The position numbers and the translations under genes are program-made. Positions 12,785-20,112 of a DNA stretch of 20,112 bases are shown piece by piece (within the stretch, counting starts at the first letter, position 1; the number at the start of each line of letters is the position of its first letter). Below the pieces are notes generated by a model. The model was not told the origin of the DNA. It did no database searches and saw only the letters and a program-made list of their open reading frames with translations. Source of the stretch: DAXETY01 sp051155755 (GTDB lineage Bacteria > Desulfobacterota > Desulfobacteria > Desulfobacterales > SG8-13); the NCBI GenBank assembly GCA_051155755.1, contig DAXETY010000094.1, forward strand, positions 1 to 20,112, given 5' to 3'.

Positions 12785-13867
12785 TCAAGAATACTCTTCC
12801 AGGATTTCCTGGTCCACCCGGAAGATGTAGGCGATCAATGCGGCCCGAATCCACATGCCGCAGCGCTCCTGCCGCCAGTAAGCCGCCCGGGGGTCACGGT
12901 CGACCGCGATATCGATTTCATAGCGTCTGGGCAGGGGATGGAGAATCGGACAGTGCGGCTGTATTTTCGACAGGTGCCGTTTGCGGAAGTGAAATTCAGG
13001 ATAGGTTTCGGCCTCGTTGCCCGGGTCTTCAGAGTATTCGTTCTGGATTCGCGTCATGTAAATGGCATCCACCTCGCCCATGACGCTTTCGAAGTCGTCG
13101 GTTTCGAGAAACGGAATGCGATGTCTTTCCAGAAACGTCTTGATATCGTCCTTCATTCGAAACACTTCCGGGGAGACGAAGACCAGCGAGATATCCCGAT
13201 AGTTCTTCATCAGGTAGCTCAGTGAGCGGACGGTGCGGCCGCGTCGCAGGTCACCCACCATGGCGATCTTCTTCCCGTCCAGACCGCCGATGTTGCGGAA
13301 CTCGCGTTGCAGTGTATAAATGTCGAGCAGCGCCTGGGTGGGGTGCTGATCCGGTCCGGAGCCGCCGTTGAGGACCGGTACCGGCCGGTCGGTCTGGTTC
13401 AGCACCCAGGCGGTTTTTTCGGCAAAGCCGGCTTCGGGATGGCGGGCGATGATCAAATCCACATAGCTGGCAAAAGTGCGGATGGTATCCTCCGGAGATT
13501 CGCCCTTGACTTCGGAGCTGGTGCGGGTGCCGCGAATTTCCGAAGTGGTCAGACCCAGGGTGAAACACGCGTTCTGGAAGGACAAAAACGTCCGGGTCGA
13601 CGGCTGCACAAAATACAGCATCGCCCGTTTATGCGGCAGCAGATGCCGCAGCTTGTTCTGACCGATTTTGATTTTGGCGAGCCGGCGGATTTTGTCTGCC
13701 AGATTGACCAGAAAATCGAGAAATTCACGGTCGAACTGCTGGGAATAGATTATGTCGTAAATCCGTCCGTTGCGCTTGAAAACGTCGAGCTTTTCGTCAA
13801 CGGGCCGTTGAAAGAATTCGACCCAGCCTTCGAATTCCTGTCGGGTCTGTTCGGCGTAGCGTTCCAT
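12785..13867 (-). CDS. pyrB: Aspartate carbamoyltransferase catalytic subunit
   Basis: 360 residues from the ATG at 13867, which has GGGGGAG 8 bases upstream; the frame stays open further back but without a better start. It catalyses carbamoyl phosphate plus aspartate to carbamoyl aspartate, the committed step of pyrimidine synthesis. Visible motifs are PSTRT (89-93), the 80s-loop lysine (Lys121, equivalent to E. coli Lys84) in SSEVKGE, HPTQ (175-178), DLRRGRTVRSL around 206-216 and HPLPR (310-314). It is about 50 residues longer than E. coli PyrB (about 310), mostly through an N-terminal extension (roughly residues 1-45, aromatic and charged). No regulatory-chain (pyrI) or dihydroorotase gene adjoins it. 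It shares a strand with the ornithine carbamoyltransferase, so common transcription is likely. Confidence 0.92.
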   Translation of the reverse strand: MERYAEQTRQEFEGWVEFFQRPVDEKLDVFKRNGRIYDIIYSQQFDREFLDFLVNLADKIRRLAKIKIGQNKLRHLLPHKRAMLYFVQPSTRTFLSFQNACFTLGLTTSEIRGTRTSSEVKGESPEDTIRTFASYVDLIIARHPEAGFAEKTAWVLNQTDRPVPVLNGGSGPDQHPTQALLDIYTLQREFRNIGGLDGKKIAMVGDLRRGRTVRSLSYLMKNYRDISLVFVSPEVFRMKDDIKTFLERHRIPFLETDDFESVMGEVDAIYMTRIQNEYSEDPGNEAETYPEFHFRKRHLSKIQPHCPILHPLPRRYEIDIAVDRDPRAAYWRQERCGMWIRAALIAYIFRVDQEILEEYS

Positions 13868-13943
13868 GGGTATTTCTCCCCCGCGCTGTGTTTCGGTATC
13901 GATTTCTAATCGAATGAAAATGAGCTTTTCAAATTTGATGATT

Positions 13944-14082
<139 letters not shown>

Positions 14083-14095
14083 TACCGTCAAATTT

Positions 14096-14551
14096 TCAAT
14101 ATCCGTTATTTTGTATTTTATCGGTTTCCGTATTTCTGCGAGTGACCGAAAATGTGCCGGCGCCGACGGCGACCAGCCTGCCGGAGGACTGGGTGCGCAC
14201 TTCCATGTCCGTTACGGCCAGGTTTTTTCCGGCCCGCAGCAGTCGTCCGACGGCCCGCAGGTTTTTTCGCCGGGCGGGTTCCAGCAGGCGCACCTGAAGT
14301 TCGACCGTTGCGATCCAGGTCTGGTATCTCACCGCCGCGGTAAACCACCCCGCATTGTCGACCAGCGTGGCGATGGCCCCACCGTGGAGATCCTTCATGG
14401 CATGTTCGAACAGGGGATTGTGGGGCAACAGGAAAACCGCCTGATCATGCTCGTTGTAATGGAGTTGCATGCCGAATGTTTGTTGAATCGGCGCACGGGA
14501 AAAAAGGCGTAAAAGCGCTTCGCGGCGTTTGTTTCGATCTGCGGCGAACAT
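14096..14551 (-). CDS. PaaI-type hotdog-fold acyl-CoA thioesterase
   Basis: 151 residues, the usual length for a single hotdog domain. The hallmark LHGGAIATLVDNAG (His56-Gly57-Gly58, Asp65) is the catalytic and CoA-contacting segment of PaaI-family thioesterases, followed by strands with ELQVRLLEPARRKNLRAVGRL and a final GAGTFSV strand. It would hydrolyse acyl- or aryl-CoA thioesters in the cytoplasm; the chain specificity is not readable. A GGAG lies about 12 bases before the ATG, somewhat far. It is on the same strand as the two carbamoyltransferase genes downstream but separated by the 139-bp element, so shared function is doubtful. The 3' end lies 14 bases from that element. Confidence 0.85.
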   Translation of the reverse strand: MFAADRNKRREALLRLFSRAPIQQTFGMQLHYNEHDQAVFLLPHNPLFEHAMKDLHGGAIATLVDNAGWFTAAVRYQTWIATVELQVRLLEPARRKNLRAVGRLLRAGKNLAVTDMEVRTQSSGRLVAVGAGTFSVTRRNTETDKIQNNGY

Positions 14552-14734
14552 GCGGGGTATCGCTCCGGCTTGTTGTCGACTGCAACCATTGATGGCTGCA
14601 TATCATTGTTGGCGGCCGGAGGGAAGTCCCAAAATCGGCTTCAGCGGTTCGCTGGAGCAGTTCCGTCCCACAGAAACACAGCTTGACCGATTATGGCCGG
14701 AGGGATACATTTCTGCGAATGGAAAGAGGTATTC

Positions 14735-15487
14735 ATGCGAAATTTCATGATTTTGGCGACGGCCATCTGGCTTGCGGCGGTCCCTCTGCCGGCGGGGGCC
14801 GAGGATGCCGCCGAACTCGTTCAGGCGGCGGTGGACTACTACCGCGGGGAAGCCTCCCGGGCCCGGGTGCGGATGGTGATTCACCGGCCGGAGTGGCAAC
14901 GGGAAATGATCCTGAAGGCCTGGACCGAGGGCCGCAAAAAAAGTCTCTTCTACATCCTGGAGCCGGCCAAGGACAAGGGCAACGGTACGCTCAAGCGCGG
15001 CAGTGAAATGTGGACCTATAACCCCAAGGTAAACCGGGTGATCAAGCTGCCGCCGTCAATGATGTCCCAGCCCTGGATGGGTTCGGATTTTTCCAACAAC
15101 GATCTGGCCAAATCCGACTCCATTTTAGAAGATTACACCCACAGTCTGGAACGCACTTACACCGTGGACGGAAAGCGTGTATACGTGATTCGCTGTTTGC
15201 CCAAGCCGGCTGCACCGGTGGTCTGGGGAATGCAGAAACTGCATATCCGGGAGGATTGGATCCTGCTGCGGGAAGAATTTTACGACGAAGATCATCGGCG
15301 GGTGAAAACCATGACCGGCAGTCGAATCGAGACCCTTGGCGGCAAGCTGTTTCCCAAAGTCTGGAAGATGCAGAAAGAAGACGCCCTGGAGGAATACACG
15401 CTGTTGGAATACCGGCAGCTCGAATTTCTCGAGGATCTGCCCGATCGAATGTTTACCGTTTCGGCCTTGCGCAATCCGGGGAGATGA
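14735..15487 (+). CDS. Periplasmic LolA-like outer-membrane lipoprotein-sorting protein
   Basis: 250 residues from the ATG at 14735, with AAAGAGGT close upstream; an earlier in-frame start at 14693 would spoil the signal peptide. The signal peptide is a basic start, hydrophobic core and AGA|ED cleavage after residue 22. The mature part resembles the LolA/LolB half-barrel group annotated as outer membrane lipoprotein-sorting protein: RVRMVIHRPEWQREMILKAW, YILEPAKDKGNGTLKRG, MWTYNPKVNRVIKLPPSMM and SDFSNNDL. There is no lipobox, so it should be soluble in the periplasm and carry a hydrophobic ligand. It is the first gene of the envelope operon and is followed after 3 bases by the first permease. 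It is distinct from canonical LolA, which is usually unlinked to lolCDE. Confidence 0.87.
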   Translation: MRNFMILATAIWLAAVPLPAGAEDAAELVQAAVDYYRGEASRARVRMVIHRPEWQREMILKAWTEGRKKSLFYILEPAKDKGNGTLKRGSEMWTYNPKVNRVIKLPPSMMSQPWMGSDFSNNDLAKSDSILEDYTHSLERTYTVDGKRVYVIRCLPKPAAPVVWGMQKLHIREDWILLREEFYDEDHRRVKTMTGSRIETLGGKLFPKVWKMQKEDALEEYTLLEYRQLEFLEDLPDRMFTVSALRNPGR

Positions 15488-15490
15488 ACC

Positions 15491-16723
15491 ATGACCGGCA
15501 GGATGGCCTGGCGCAATATCTGGCGCAACCCGAGGCGGTCGCTGCTGACCATGGCGGCCATCGCATTCGCCACGCTGCTGCTGGTGTTCATGCTCTCCTG
15601 GCAATTTGGTTCCTACGATACCATGATCAACGCCACGGTTCAGATCCGAACCGGTCACCTGCAGGTTCAACACCGGCGCTACCACCAGGACCCGGATATC
15701 CGCAAAGTGGTATCCGATCCGGATGCGGTGGCCGCCGTTCTGAAGCAAACCCCGGGCGTTGAGGCGTTTGCCGCCCGGACCGAGACCTTTTCCCTGGCCT
15801 CTTCCCGGGAACGCACCTACGGGGTCGCGGTGATCGGAATCCAGCCTGACAAAGAGGCCGGGGTTTCCACCCTCGAGACCCTCGTGCGCCAGGGACAATA
15901 CCTGAGCGATGCGGACACCAACCAAGCCCTGGTGGGAAAGTTGCTGGCCCGGAACTTGAAAATCACACCGGGCGACGAACTGGTGCTGCTCGGACAGGGA
16001 CGCGATGGGTCGGTTGCCGCGACCGTGGTTTTCGTGAAGGGTATTTTCGACTCCGGCCAGGACGACTTCGATCGCAACGTTTTGCATATCCCCCTGGCTG
16101 TGTTCCAGGAGGTTTACAGCATGGGTGAAAGCGTGCATCGGATGGTCGTGCTGGCCGAGTCGCTGGAGGCCGTCGCTCCGATAACCACCGCCTTTGAGCG
16201 TGGGCTGCAACAGGCCCTGCCGCAGGGGGATCTGGCCGTTTTGGACTGGAAAGCGCTGTCACCCGGCCTGGTGGAGGCCATCCATATGGATCTGGTCAGC
16301 GGTTTTATTTTTTACATCATCCTGATCGTGGTGGTGGCCTTCAGCATCCTGAACACCTTCCTGATGGCCATTTTTGAGCGCACCCGCGAGTTCGGGGTCA
16401 TGATGGCCATCGGAACTTCACCGGCTCGATTGACCCGACTGCTCCTGCTGGAATCGGCCGGATTGACGGTGCTGGGCATCGGGATGGGGGTGATTGCCGG
16501 CAGCCTGGTGACGCTGTATTTTCAGGTTCACGGCATTTTGATTCCCGGTGCCGAGGAACTGGCGCGCCAGTTCGGACTGCCCGAACGGATGTACCCGCGC
16601 CTTTCCCTGCTGTCGGTCGCCGTGGGATCGGGCATCGTTCTGCTGATTACATCCGTTACGGCCCTGTATCCGGCGCTGAAAATTCGGCGGCTCGATCCGG
16701 TGAGCGCATTGGCAACCGCCTAA
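15491..16723 (+). CDS. FtsX/LolC-like ABC transporter permease 1
   Basis: 410 residues with the layout of LolC/LolE/MacB-type permeases. There is one N-terminal helix (about 18-38) after a WRNIWRNPRRS amphipathic stretch, a large periplasmic domain (about 45-265) and three C-terminal helices (about 268-297, 317-345, 371-398). The coupling segment ERTREFGVMMAIGTSPAR after helix 2 is the typical cytoplasmic contact with the ATPase, and the end has LDPVSALA. Such permeases work by mechanotransmission and extract substrates from the outer leaflet of the inner membrane. The ATG lies 3 bases after the previous stop, with GGGGAGA overlapping that gene's end, so the genes are tightly coupled. Confidence 0.9.
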   Translation: MTGRMAWRNIWRNPRRSLLTMAAIAFATLLLVFMLSWQFGSYDTMINATVQIRTGHLQVQHRRYHQDPDIRKVVSDPDAVAAVLKQTPGVEAFAARTETFSLASSRERTYGVAVIGIQPDKEAGVSTLETLVRQGQYLSDADTNQALVGKLLARNLKITPGDELVLLGQGRDGSVAATVVFVKGIFDSGQDDFDRNVLHIPLAVFQEVYSMGESVHRMVVLAESLEAVAPITTAFERGLQQALPQGDLAVLDWKALSPGLVEAIHMDLVSGFIFYIILIVVVAFSILNTFLMAIFERTREFGVMMAIGTSPARLTRLLLLESAGLTVLGIGMGVIAGSLVTLYFQVHGILIPGAEELARQFGLPERMYPRLSLLSVAVGSGIVLLITSVTALYPALKIRRLDPVSALATA

Positions 16724-16867
16724 TGTCTTAAACCCTGCGCAGGCGGAAATCGGCTGGCGCTGTCAAGGAACTTCAACCCAGGAGTCCTTCCCGCAGAGGC
16801 GAAAACCGGCCGGCGCGGTGGCTTTTTTTGCAACATGTAAGCATCCGACAGCAAAGGGTTTTGCCCC
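16724..16867 (+). other. 144-base spacer inside the ABC operon with degenerate direct repeats
   Basis: This is the only sizeable gap within an otherwise tightly spaced operon. Two related segments (16738-16763 and 16792-16819) share a CGCAGG-CG-AAA-CGGC-GGCGC-GT pattern. The second is followed by a run of seven Ts (16823-16829), so a weak terminator or attenuator is conceivable, although the possible stem (ACCG / CGGT) is short. AAAGGG, 9 bases before the next ATG, is the ribosome binding site. Confidence 0.4.
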
Positions 16868-18097
16868 ATGCTTTTGCAACTCGGCTGGCGCAACATCTGG
16901 CGCAATCCGCGCCGTACGGCAGTAATTCTCATTGCCGTGGTGATCGGCGTGTGGGCCATGATTTTTCTGGGCGGCCTGATGCGCGGAATCGGTGATCAGC
17001 TGGTCAAAAACGGCGTTGCCACCCTGACCGGGCACATCCAGATCCAGCAGCGGGGATTTCGCAGTGATCCGGTCGTAGAAAATCGCATCACCGATCCGCA
17101 GGCCTTATACGCCATATTGGAATCCGGCGACACCCTGCCGCCGGATGCGCATTGGACTCCGCGGGTGCGGGCGAACGCGGTGGCCGCCAATGCGCGCCAT
17201 TCCCGCAGTGTTGCGCTGGTGGGCATCGAACCGCCCCGGGAAGCCCGGGTGTCTTTCATTGCCGATGCCGTCATCCGGGGGCGCTATCTGCAGCCGGTGG
17301 ATCCGCATGGAATCGTCATCGGACAGGCCCTGGCCGAGACCTTTGAGACCGAAACCGGCAACAAACTGGTGCTGATGTCCCAGGATACCTCCGGTGAAAT
17401 CGCCTCCCGCGCGTTTCGCATTGTCGGCATTTTCCGGGCCGAGACCGAGGCCGTCGAAGAACAGTATGTCTTTGTTCACCTGGATGCCGCCCGGGAGATG
17501 CTGTTCATGGAGGCGGACATCTGCGAAATATCGATTCTCCTGGCGCAAGACGACCGGGCGTCCGCGGTGGCCGAAACCCTTCGCAGCCACCTGAACCCGG
17601 ATCAATACGTTGTGTTCACCTGGCGGGAGCTGCTGCCGCTGGTCCGGGCCGTGCTGCGCATGTACGACGGATTTATTCTGATCTGGTTCCTGACGGTGTT
17701 CATTGCCATGGGGTTCGGGCTGGTCAACACCATTCTGATGGCGGTGTTCGAACGAATCCGGGAATTCGGTCTGCTGCGGGCCATGGGGATGAAGCCTGGC
17801 TGGGTGATCGGAGAAGTGCTGTCGGAATCGTTTTTTTTACTGGCCATGGGCCTGGCCGCCGGCAATCTGCTGGGGATGACAACGGTGGCGGTTACGGCCC
17901 GAACCGGCATCGACCTGTCGGCTTTTGCCGAAGGCATGGAATTTGTGGGCATGTCCCGGGTAATCATCCCGGTCTTGTATCCCCGGGACTTGATTACGGC
18001 CAACCTCACGGTGCTGATCCTGGGGCTGCTGATCAGCCTGTATCCGGCGATTAAGGCCGCCCGGATCACACCGGTGGAGGCGATGGCGCACGTGTAA
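16868..18097 (+). CDS. FtsX/LolE-like ABC transporter permease 2
   Basis: 409 residues with the same layout as permease 1: GWRNIWRNPRRTAV, first helix about 18-38, periplasmic domain to about residue 260, then three helices near 263-292, 316-340 and 380-398. The coupling segment is ERIREFGLLRAMGMKPGW and the end reads ITPVEAMAHV. The near-identical N-terminal motif WRNIWRNPRR in both proteins points to an old duplication, and the pair probably forms a LolCE-like heterodimer. The periplasmic domains are clearly different, as expected if one binds the substrate and the other the periplasmic carrier. The ATPase gene begins 14 bases after the stop. Confidence 0.9.
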   Translation: MLLQLGWRNIWRNPRRTAVILIAVVIGVWAMIFLGGLMRGIGDQLVKNGVATLTGHIQIQQRGFRSDPVVENRITDPQALYAILESGDTLPPDAHWTPRVRANAVAANARHSRSVALVGIEPPREARVSFIADAVIRGRYLQPVDPHGIVIGQALAETFETETGNKLVLMSQDTSGEIASRAFRIVGIFRAETEAVEEQYVFVHLDAAREMLFMEADICEISILLAQDDRASAVAETLRSHLNPDQYVVFTWRELLPLVRAVLRMYDGFILIWFLTVFIAMGFGLVNTILMAVFERIREFGLLRAMGMKPGWVIGEVLSESFFLLAMGLAAGNLLGMTTVAVTARTGIDLSAFAEGMEFVGMSRVIIPVLYPRDLITANLTVLILGLLISLYPAIKAARITPVEAMAHV

Positions 18098-18111
18098 CAA
18101 TGTGAATTGTT
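18096..18111 (+). promoter_or_regulatory. Short palindrome abutting the ATPase start codon
   Basis: AACAAT-GTGA-ATTGTT (6-base arms) overlaps the permease stop and ends at the base before the ATPase ATG. No Shine-Dalgarno is visible there, so translational coupling or local structure may set ATPase output. It may also be chance. Confidence 0.25.
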
Positions 18112-18795
18112 ATGAACATGGTTGAATGTGTCGACATTCGGAAAACCTATACCCAGGGACGCCTGGCGGTCATGGCCCTGGACGGCGTGAGCCTGGGCGT
18201 CGAACGCGGCGCTTTTCTGGCTCTGGCCGGGCCCTCGGGATCCGGCAAGACCACCCTGCTGAATATCATCGGCGGTTTGGATACACCGGATTCCGGCACC
18301 GTCTCGGTGGACGGAAACCGGCTGTACGAGATGCGCGCCTCGGCACTGGCGGAATTGCGGCTGCACAAGGTGGGATTCGTGTTTCAGGCTTATAACCTGA
18401 TTCCGGTTCTTTCGGCCCTGGAAAACGTCGAATTCGGTATGCTGCTGCAGGGCGTGCCGAATCCGGAGCGAAGGCACCGGGCGCGGGCGATCTTAGATGA
18501 CGTGGGGTTGCAAGGCAAGTACGACCGCCGTCCGGCCGAACTGTCCGGCGGGCAGCAGCAGCGGGTGGCCGTGGCACGCTGCATCGTTTCCAATCCGGCC
18601 ATTGTTCTGGCGGACGAACCGACGGCCAATTTGGATTCTAAAACCGGCAACAGCCTGCTGGAGCTGATGCTGGCAATGAATGCCGCAAAAGGTGTCACGT
18701 TCATTTTTTCGACCCACGATGCCATGGTCATGGACTACGCCCGGCGTCTGGTCCATATCCGGGATGGACGCATCGAAGATGATCGGGAGAAATAA
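18112..18795 (+). CDS. LolD/MacB-type ABC transporter ATP-binding protein
   Basis: 227 residues, the standard LolD size. All ABC motifs are intact: Walker A GPSGSGKTT (40-48), Q-loop Gln92 in FVFQAYNLIPVLSALENVE, signature LSGGQ (144-148), Walker B IVLADEP with Glu169, D-loop NLDSKTGN and switch His202 in STHD. The FQxxNLIPxLxxxENV wording is typical for the LolD/MacB (type VII) subgroup that powers FtsX-like permeases. It would bind the coupling helices of the two permeases at the cytoplasmic face. There is no strong ribosome binding site; an alternative ATG two codons in (18118) is possible. The stop is followed two codons later, in the same frame, by the TTG start of the outer-membrane gene. 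Confidence 0.93.
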   Translation: MNMVECVDIRKTYTQGRLAVMALDGVSLGVERGAFLALAGPSGSGKTTLLNIIGGLDTPDSGTVSVDGNRLYEMRASALAELRLHKVGFVFQAYNLIPVLSALENVEFGMLLQGVPNPERRHRARAILDDVGLQGKYDRRPAELSGGQQQRVAVARCIVSNPAIVLADEPTANLDSKTGNSLLELMLAMNAAKGVTFIFSTHDAMVMDYARRLVHIRDGRIEDDREK

Positions 18796-18801
18796 CGTCC
18801 C

Positions 18802-20112
18802 TTGATCCGACGATCCACCAGCCCCTGTCCGATCGGAATCATTTGCGCACTGTTTCTGCAGATGATCGCAATCGGTGCCGCAGCTCCGGAGATCGGCTCG
18901 GCGGCTTCGCGCACTGCGGACAGCCGGGCGCCCGCCAAAGCGGTCGACGCCGAGTGGGACGGTCATCTGAAACTGCGCGGTTCGGTGTCCTGGCCCGAGC
19001 CCGATTCCCTGCTGGGCGCCTCCGGAAAAGAAGTGCTGTATGACGGCAGTGCGGAGGGACGGCTGAAAACGACGCTGTTTTTCGACGATTGGTGGCGATT
19101 CGACTGCCACTACGAGATCGTACAATCCGGGGGCGATACGCTGCGGGAAAGAAACCGCCTCGGATTGCCGGCCGCAGGTCCGCGGCCGGAATTATTTACC
19201 GCCGAGCGCATCCCCGGCGACCGACAGCGCCTGTTCGATCTCACCCATGTAATTTCCGAAGGCGACAGGGATGTTCTCTACCACCGGCTGGATCGACTGG
19301 TGATGACGATGCGCTCAAGCTGGGGCACCGTTCGCCTCGGCCGTCAGGCCATCACCTGGGGCAACGGCTTTTTGTTCAACCCCATGGATCTGTTCAACCC
19401 CTTTGCGCCCACCGATATCGAGCGGGAGTATAAAATCGGTGACGACCTGGCCCTGCTACAGGTTCCCGTGGCGGACACGGGAAATCTGCAGGTACTGGCG
19501 GTGCCGCGGCGGGATCTGGAAACCGGCGATGTGGCGGCCGATGCGTCCGCGCTGGCGGCCAAGCTGCACTGGATGTGGCAAACGCTCGAATTCGATGTGA
19601 TGGCGGCCGCCAATTACGGGGATCGAGTATTCGGAGTGGGCGCACTTGGATACCTGGGCGGGGCGGCCTGGCGCACCGATGCCACCTGGACGGTGGTGGA
19701 TTCGGATTTGTCCGCCGACAATTATCTGTCGTTGACGGCCAACATCGATTATTCATGGGTCGGATGGGGGAAAAATTTTTACGGCTTTCTGGAGTTTTTT
19801 TACAGCGGCATCGGAGAATCGGATTACCGGCGCATTTTCACCAACGAGGCCCTGATCGAACGCCTGTTACGCGGCGATCTGTTTGTGGTCGGCCGGCCGT
19901 ATCTAAGCGGCATGCTCCAGGTCGAACTGCATCCGCTGTGCAACCTGTGGCTGACCAGCATCAACAATCTCAACGATCCGTCCGGCATCCTGCAACCCCG
20001 GATGGTATATGATGTGGTCCCGGATGTGCAGATCCTGGTGGGCGGAACGATATTCTACGGCGGCAGTGAAACCGAGTTCGGGGGCTTTCGTCTGCCCGGA
20101 ACCGATCTGACC
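18802..20112 (+). CDS. Outer-membrane beta-barrel-like protein, 3' end cut by window edge
   Basis: 437 open residues from a TTG start, no stop before the window end. GGGAGA lies about 12 bases upstream. The TTG is supported because it yields a good signal peptide: IRRS, hydrophobic IGIICALFLQMIAIG, and cleavage near AAA|P at residue 28. An ATG at 18862 would remove most of it. The mature part is rich in alternating aromatic/polar strands with Asp/Gly turns (TLFFDDWWRFDCHYEI, FYGFLEFFYSG, LVGGTIFYGGS), as in outer-membrane barrels. The segment LGRQAITWGNG (179-189), followed by FNPMDLFNPF, recalls the GRQ-WG motif of DUF1302-like barrels, though I cannot confirm the family. It is the last visible gene of the LolA-like/ABC operon and is probably the outer-membrane end of that system. 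Confidence 0.78.
   Translation, partial: MIRRSTSPCPIGIICALFLQMIAIGAAAPEIGSAASRTADSRAPAKAVDAEWDGHLKLRGSVSWPEPDSLLGASGKEVLYDGSAEGRLKTTLFFDDWWRFDCHYEIVQSGGDTLRERNRLGLPAAGPRPELFTAERIPGDRQRLFDLTHVISEGDRDVLYHRLDRLVMTMRSSWGTVRLGRQAITWGNGFLFNPMDLFNPFAPTDIEREYKIGDDLALLQVPVADTGNLQVLAVPRRDLETGDVAADASALAAKLHWMWQTLEFDVMAAANYGDRVFGVGALGYLGGAAWRTDATWTVVDSDLSADNYLSLTANIDYSWVGWGKNFYGFLEFFYSGIGESDYRRIFTNEALIERLLRGDLFVVGRPYLSGMLQVELHPLCNLWLTSINNLNDPSGILQPRMVYDVVPDVQILVGGTIFYGGSETEFGGFRLPGTDLT

Overview
The window reads as a bacterial chromosome segment of moderately high GC with tightly packed genes, strong AAAGGAG-type ribosome binding sites and intergenic palindromic repeats. A protein acetyltransferase fused to an NDP-forming acyl-CoA synthetase-like region, stand-alone universal stress proteins and a LolA-like/ABC/outer-membrane operon suggest a Gram-negative, deltaproteobacterial (Desulfobacterota, perhaps Desulfosarcina-like) host. 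The taxonomic guess is inference from gene content and style. No tRNA, rRNA, CRISPR array, integrase or transposase was seen.

Layout, left to right. (1) 1-902 (-): a DMT/EamA permease cut by the left edge, then about 600 bases without a convincing gene. (2) 1513-3309 (+): an adenosine-kinase-like PfkB sugar kinase and a SAM methyltransferase, converging on a DUF374 acyltransferase (3319-4059, -). (3) 4060-4546: an intergenic region holding a 63-bp dispersed repeat and a 139-bp MITE-like element, followed by a small proteasome-fold Ntn-hydrolase-like gene (4547-5173). (4) 5545-9250 (+): a C-terminal relic of an AMP-forming acyl/acetyl-CoA synthetase, a Pat-like GNAT fusion with a shortened ATP-grasp region, an orphan acyl carrier protein and a universal stress protein. 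(5) 9312-11393 (+): an APH-like/P-loop kinase fusion and a second universal stress protein. (6) 11697-13867 (-): ornithine and aspartate carbamoyltransferases side by side. Upstream are a second 139-bp element and a PaaI-type thioesterase (14096-14551, -). (7) 14735-20112 (+): a five-gene envelope operon of a periplasmic LolA-like protein, two FtsX/LolC-like permeases, a LolD-like ATPase and a beta-barrel-like outer membrane protein that runs off the right edge.

How they fit together. The right-hand operon has the parts for moving a lipid or lipoprotein from inner to outer membrane: an ABC engine, a soluble carrier and a terminal barrel. It is the best candidate for an uncharacterised system here. 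The middle of the window links acyl-CoA/acyl-carrier chemistry, lysine acetylation and stress-protein signalling. The two transcarbamylases both consume carbamoyl phosphate and start arginine and pyrimidine synthesis. Two pairs of matching intergenic repeats (4123-4185 with 11414-11476, inverted; 4370-4508 with 13944-14082, direct) show that this genome carries dispersed short repeat families.
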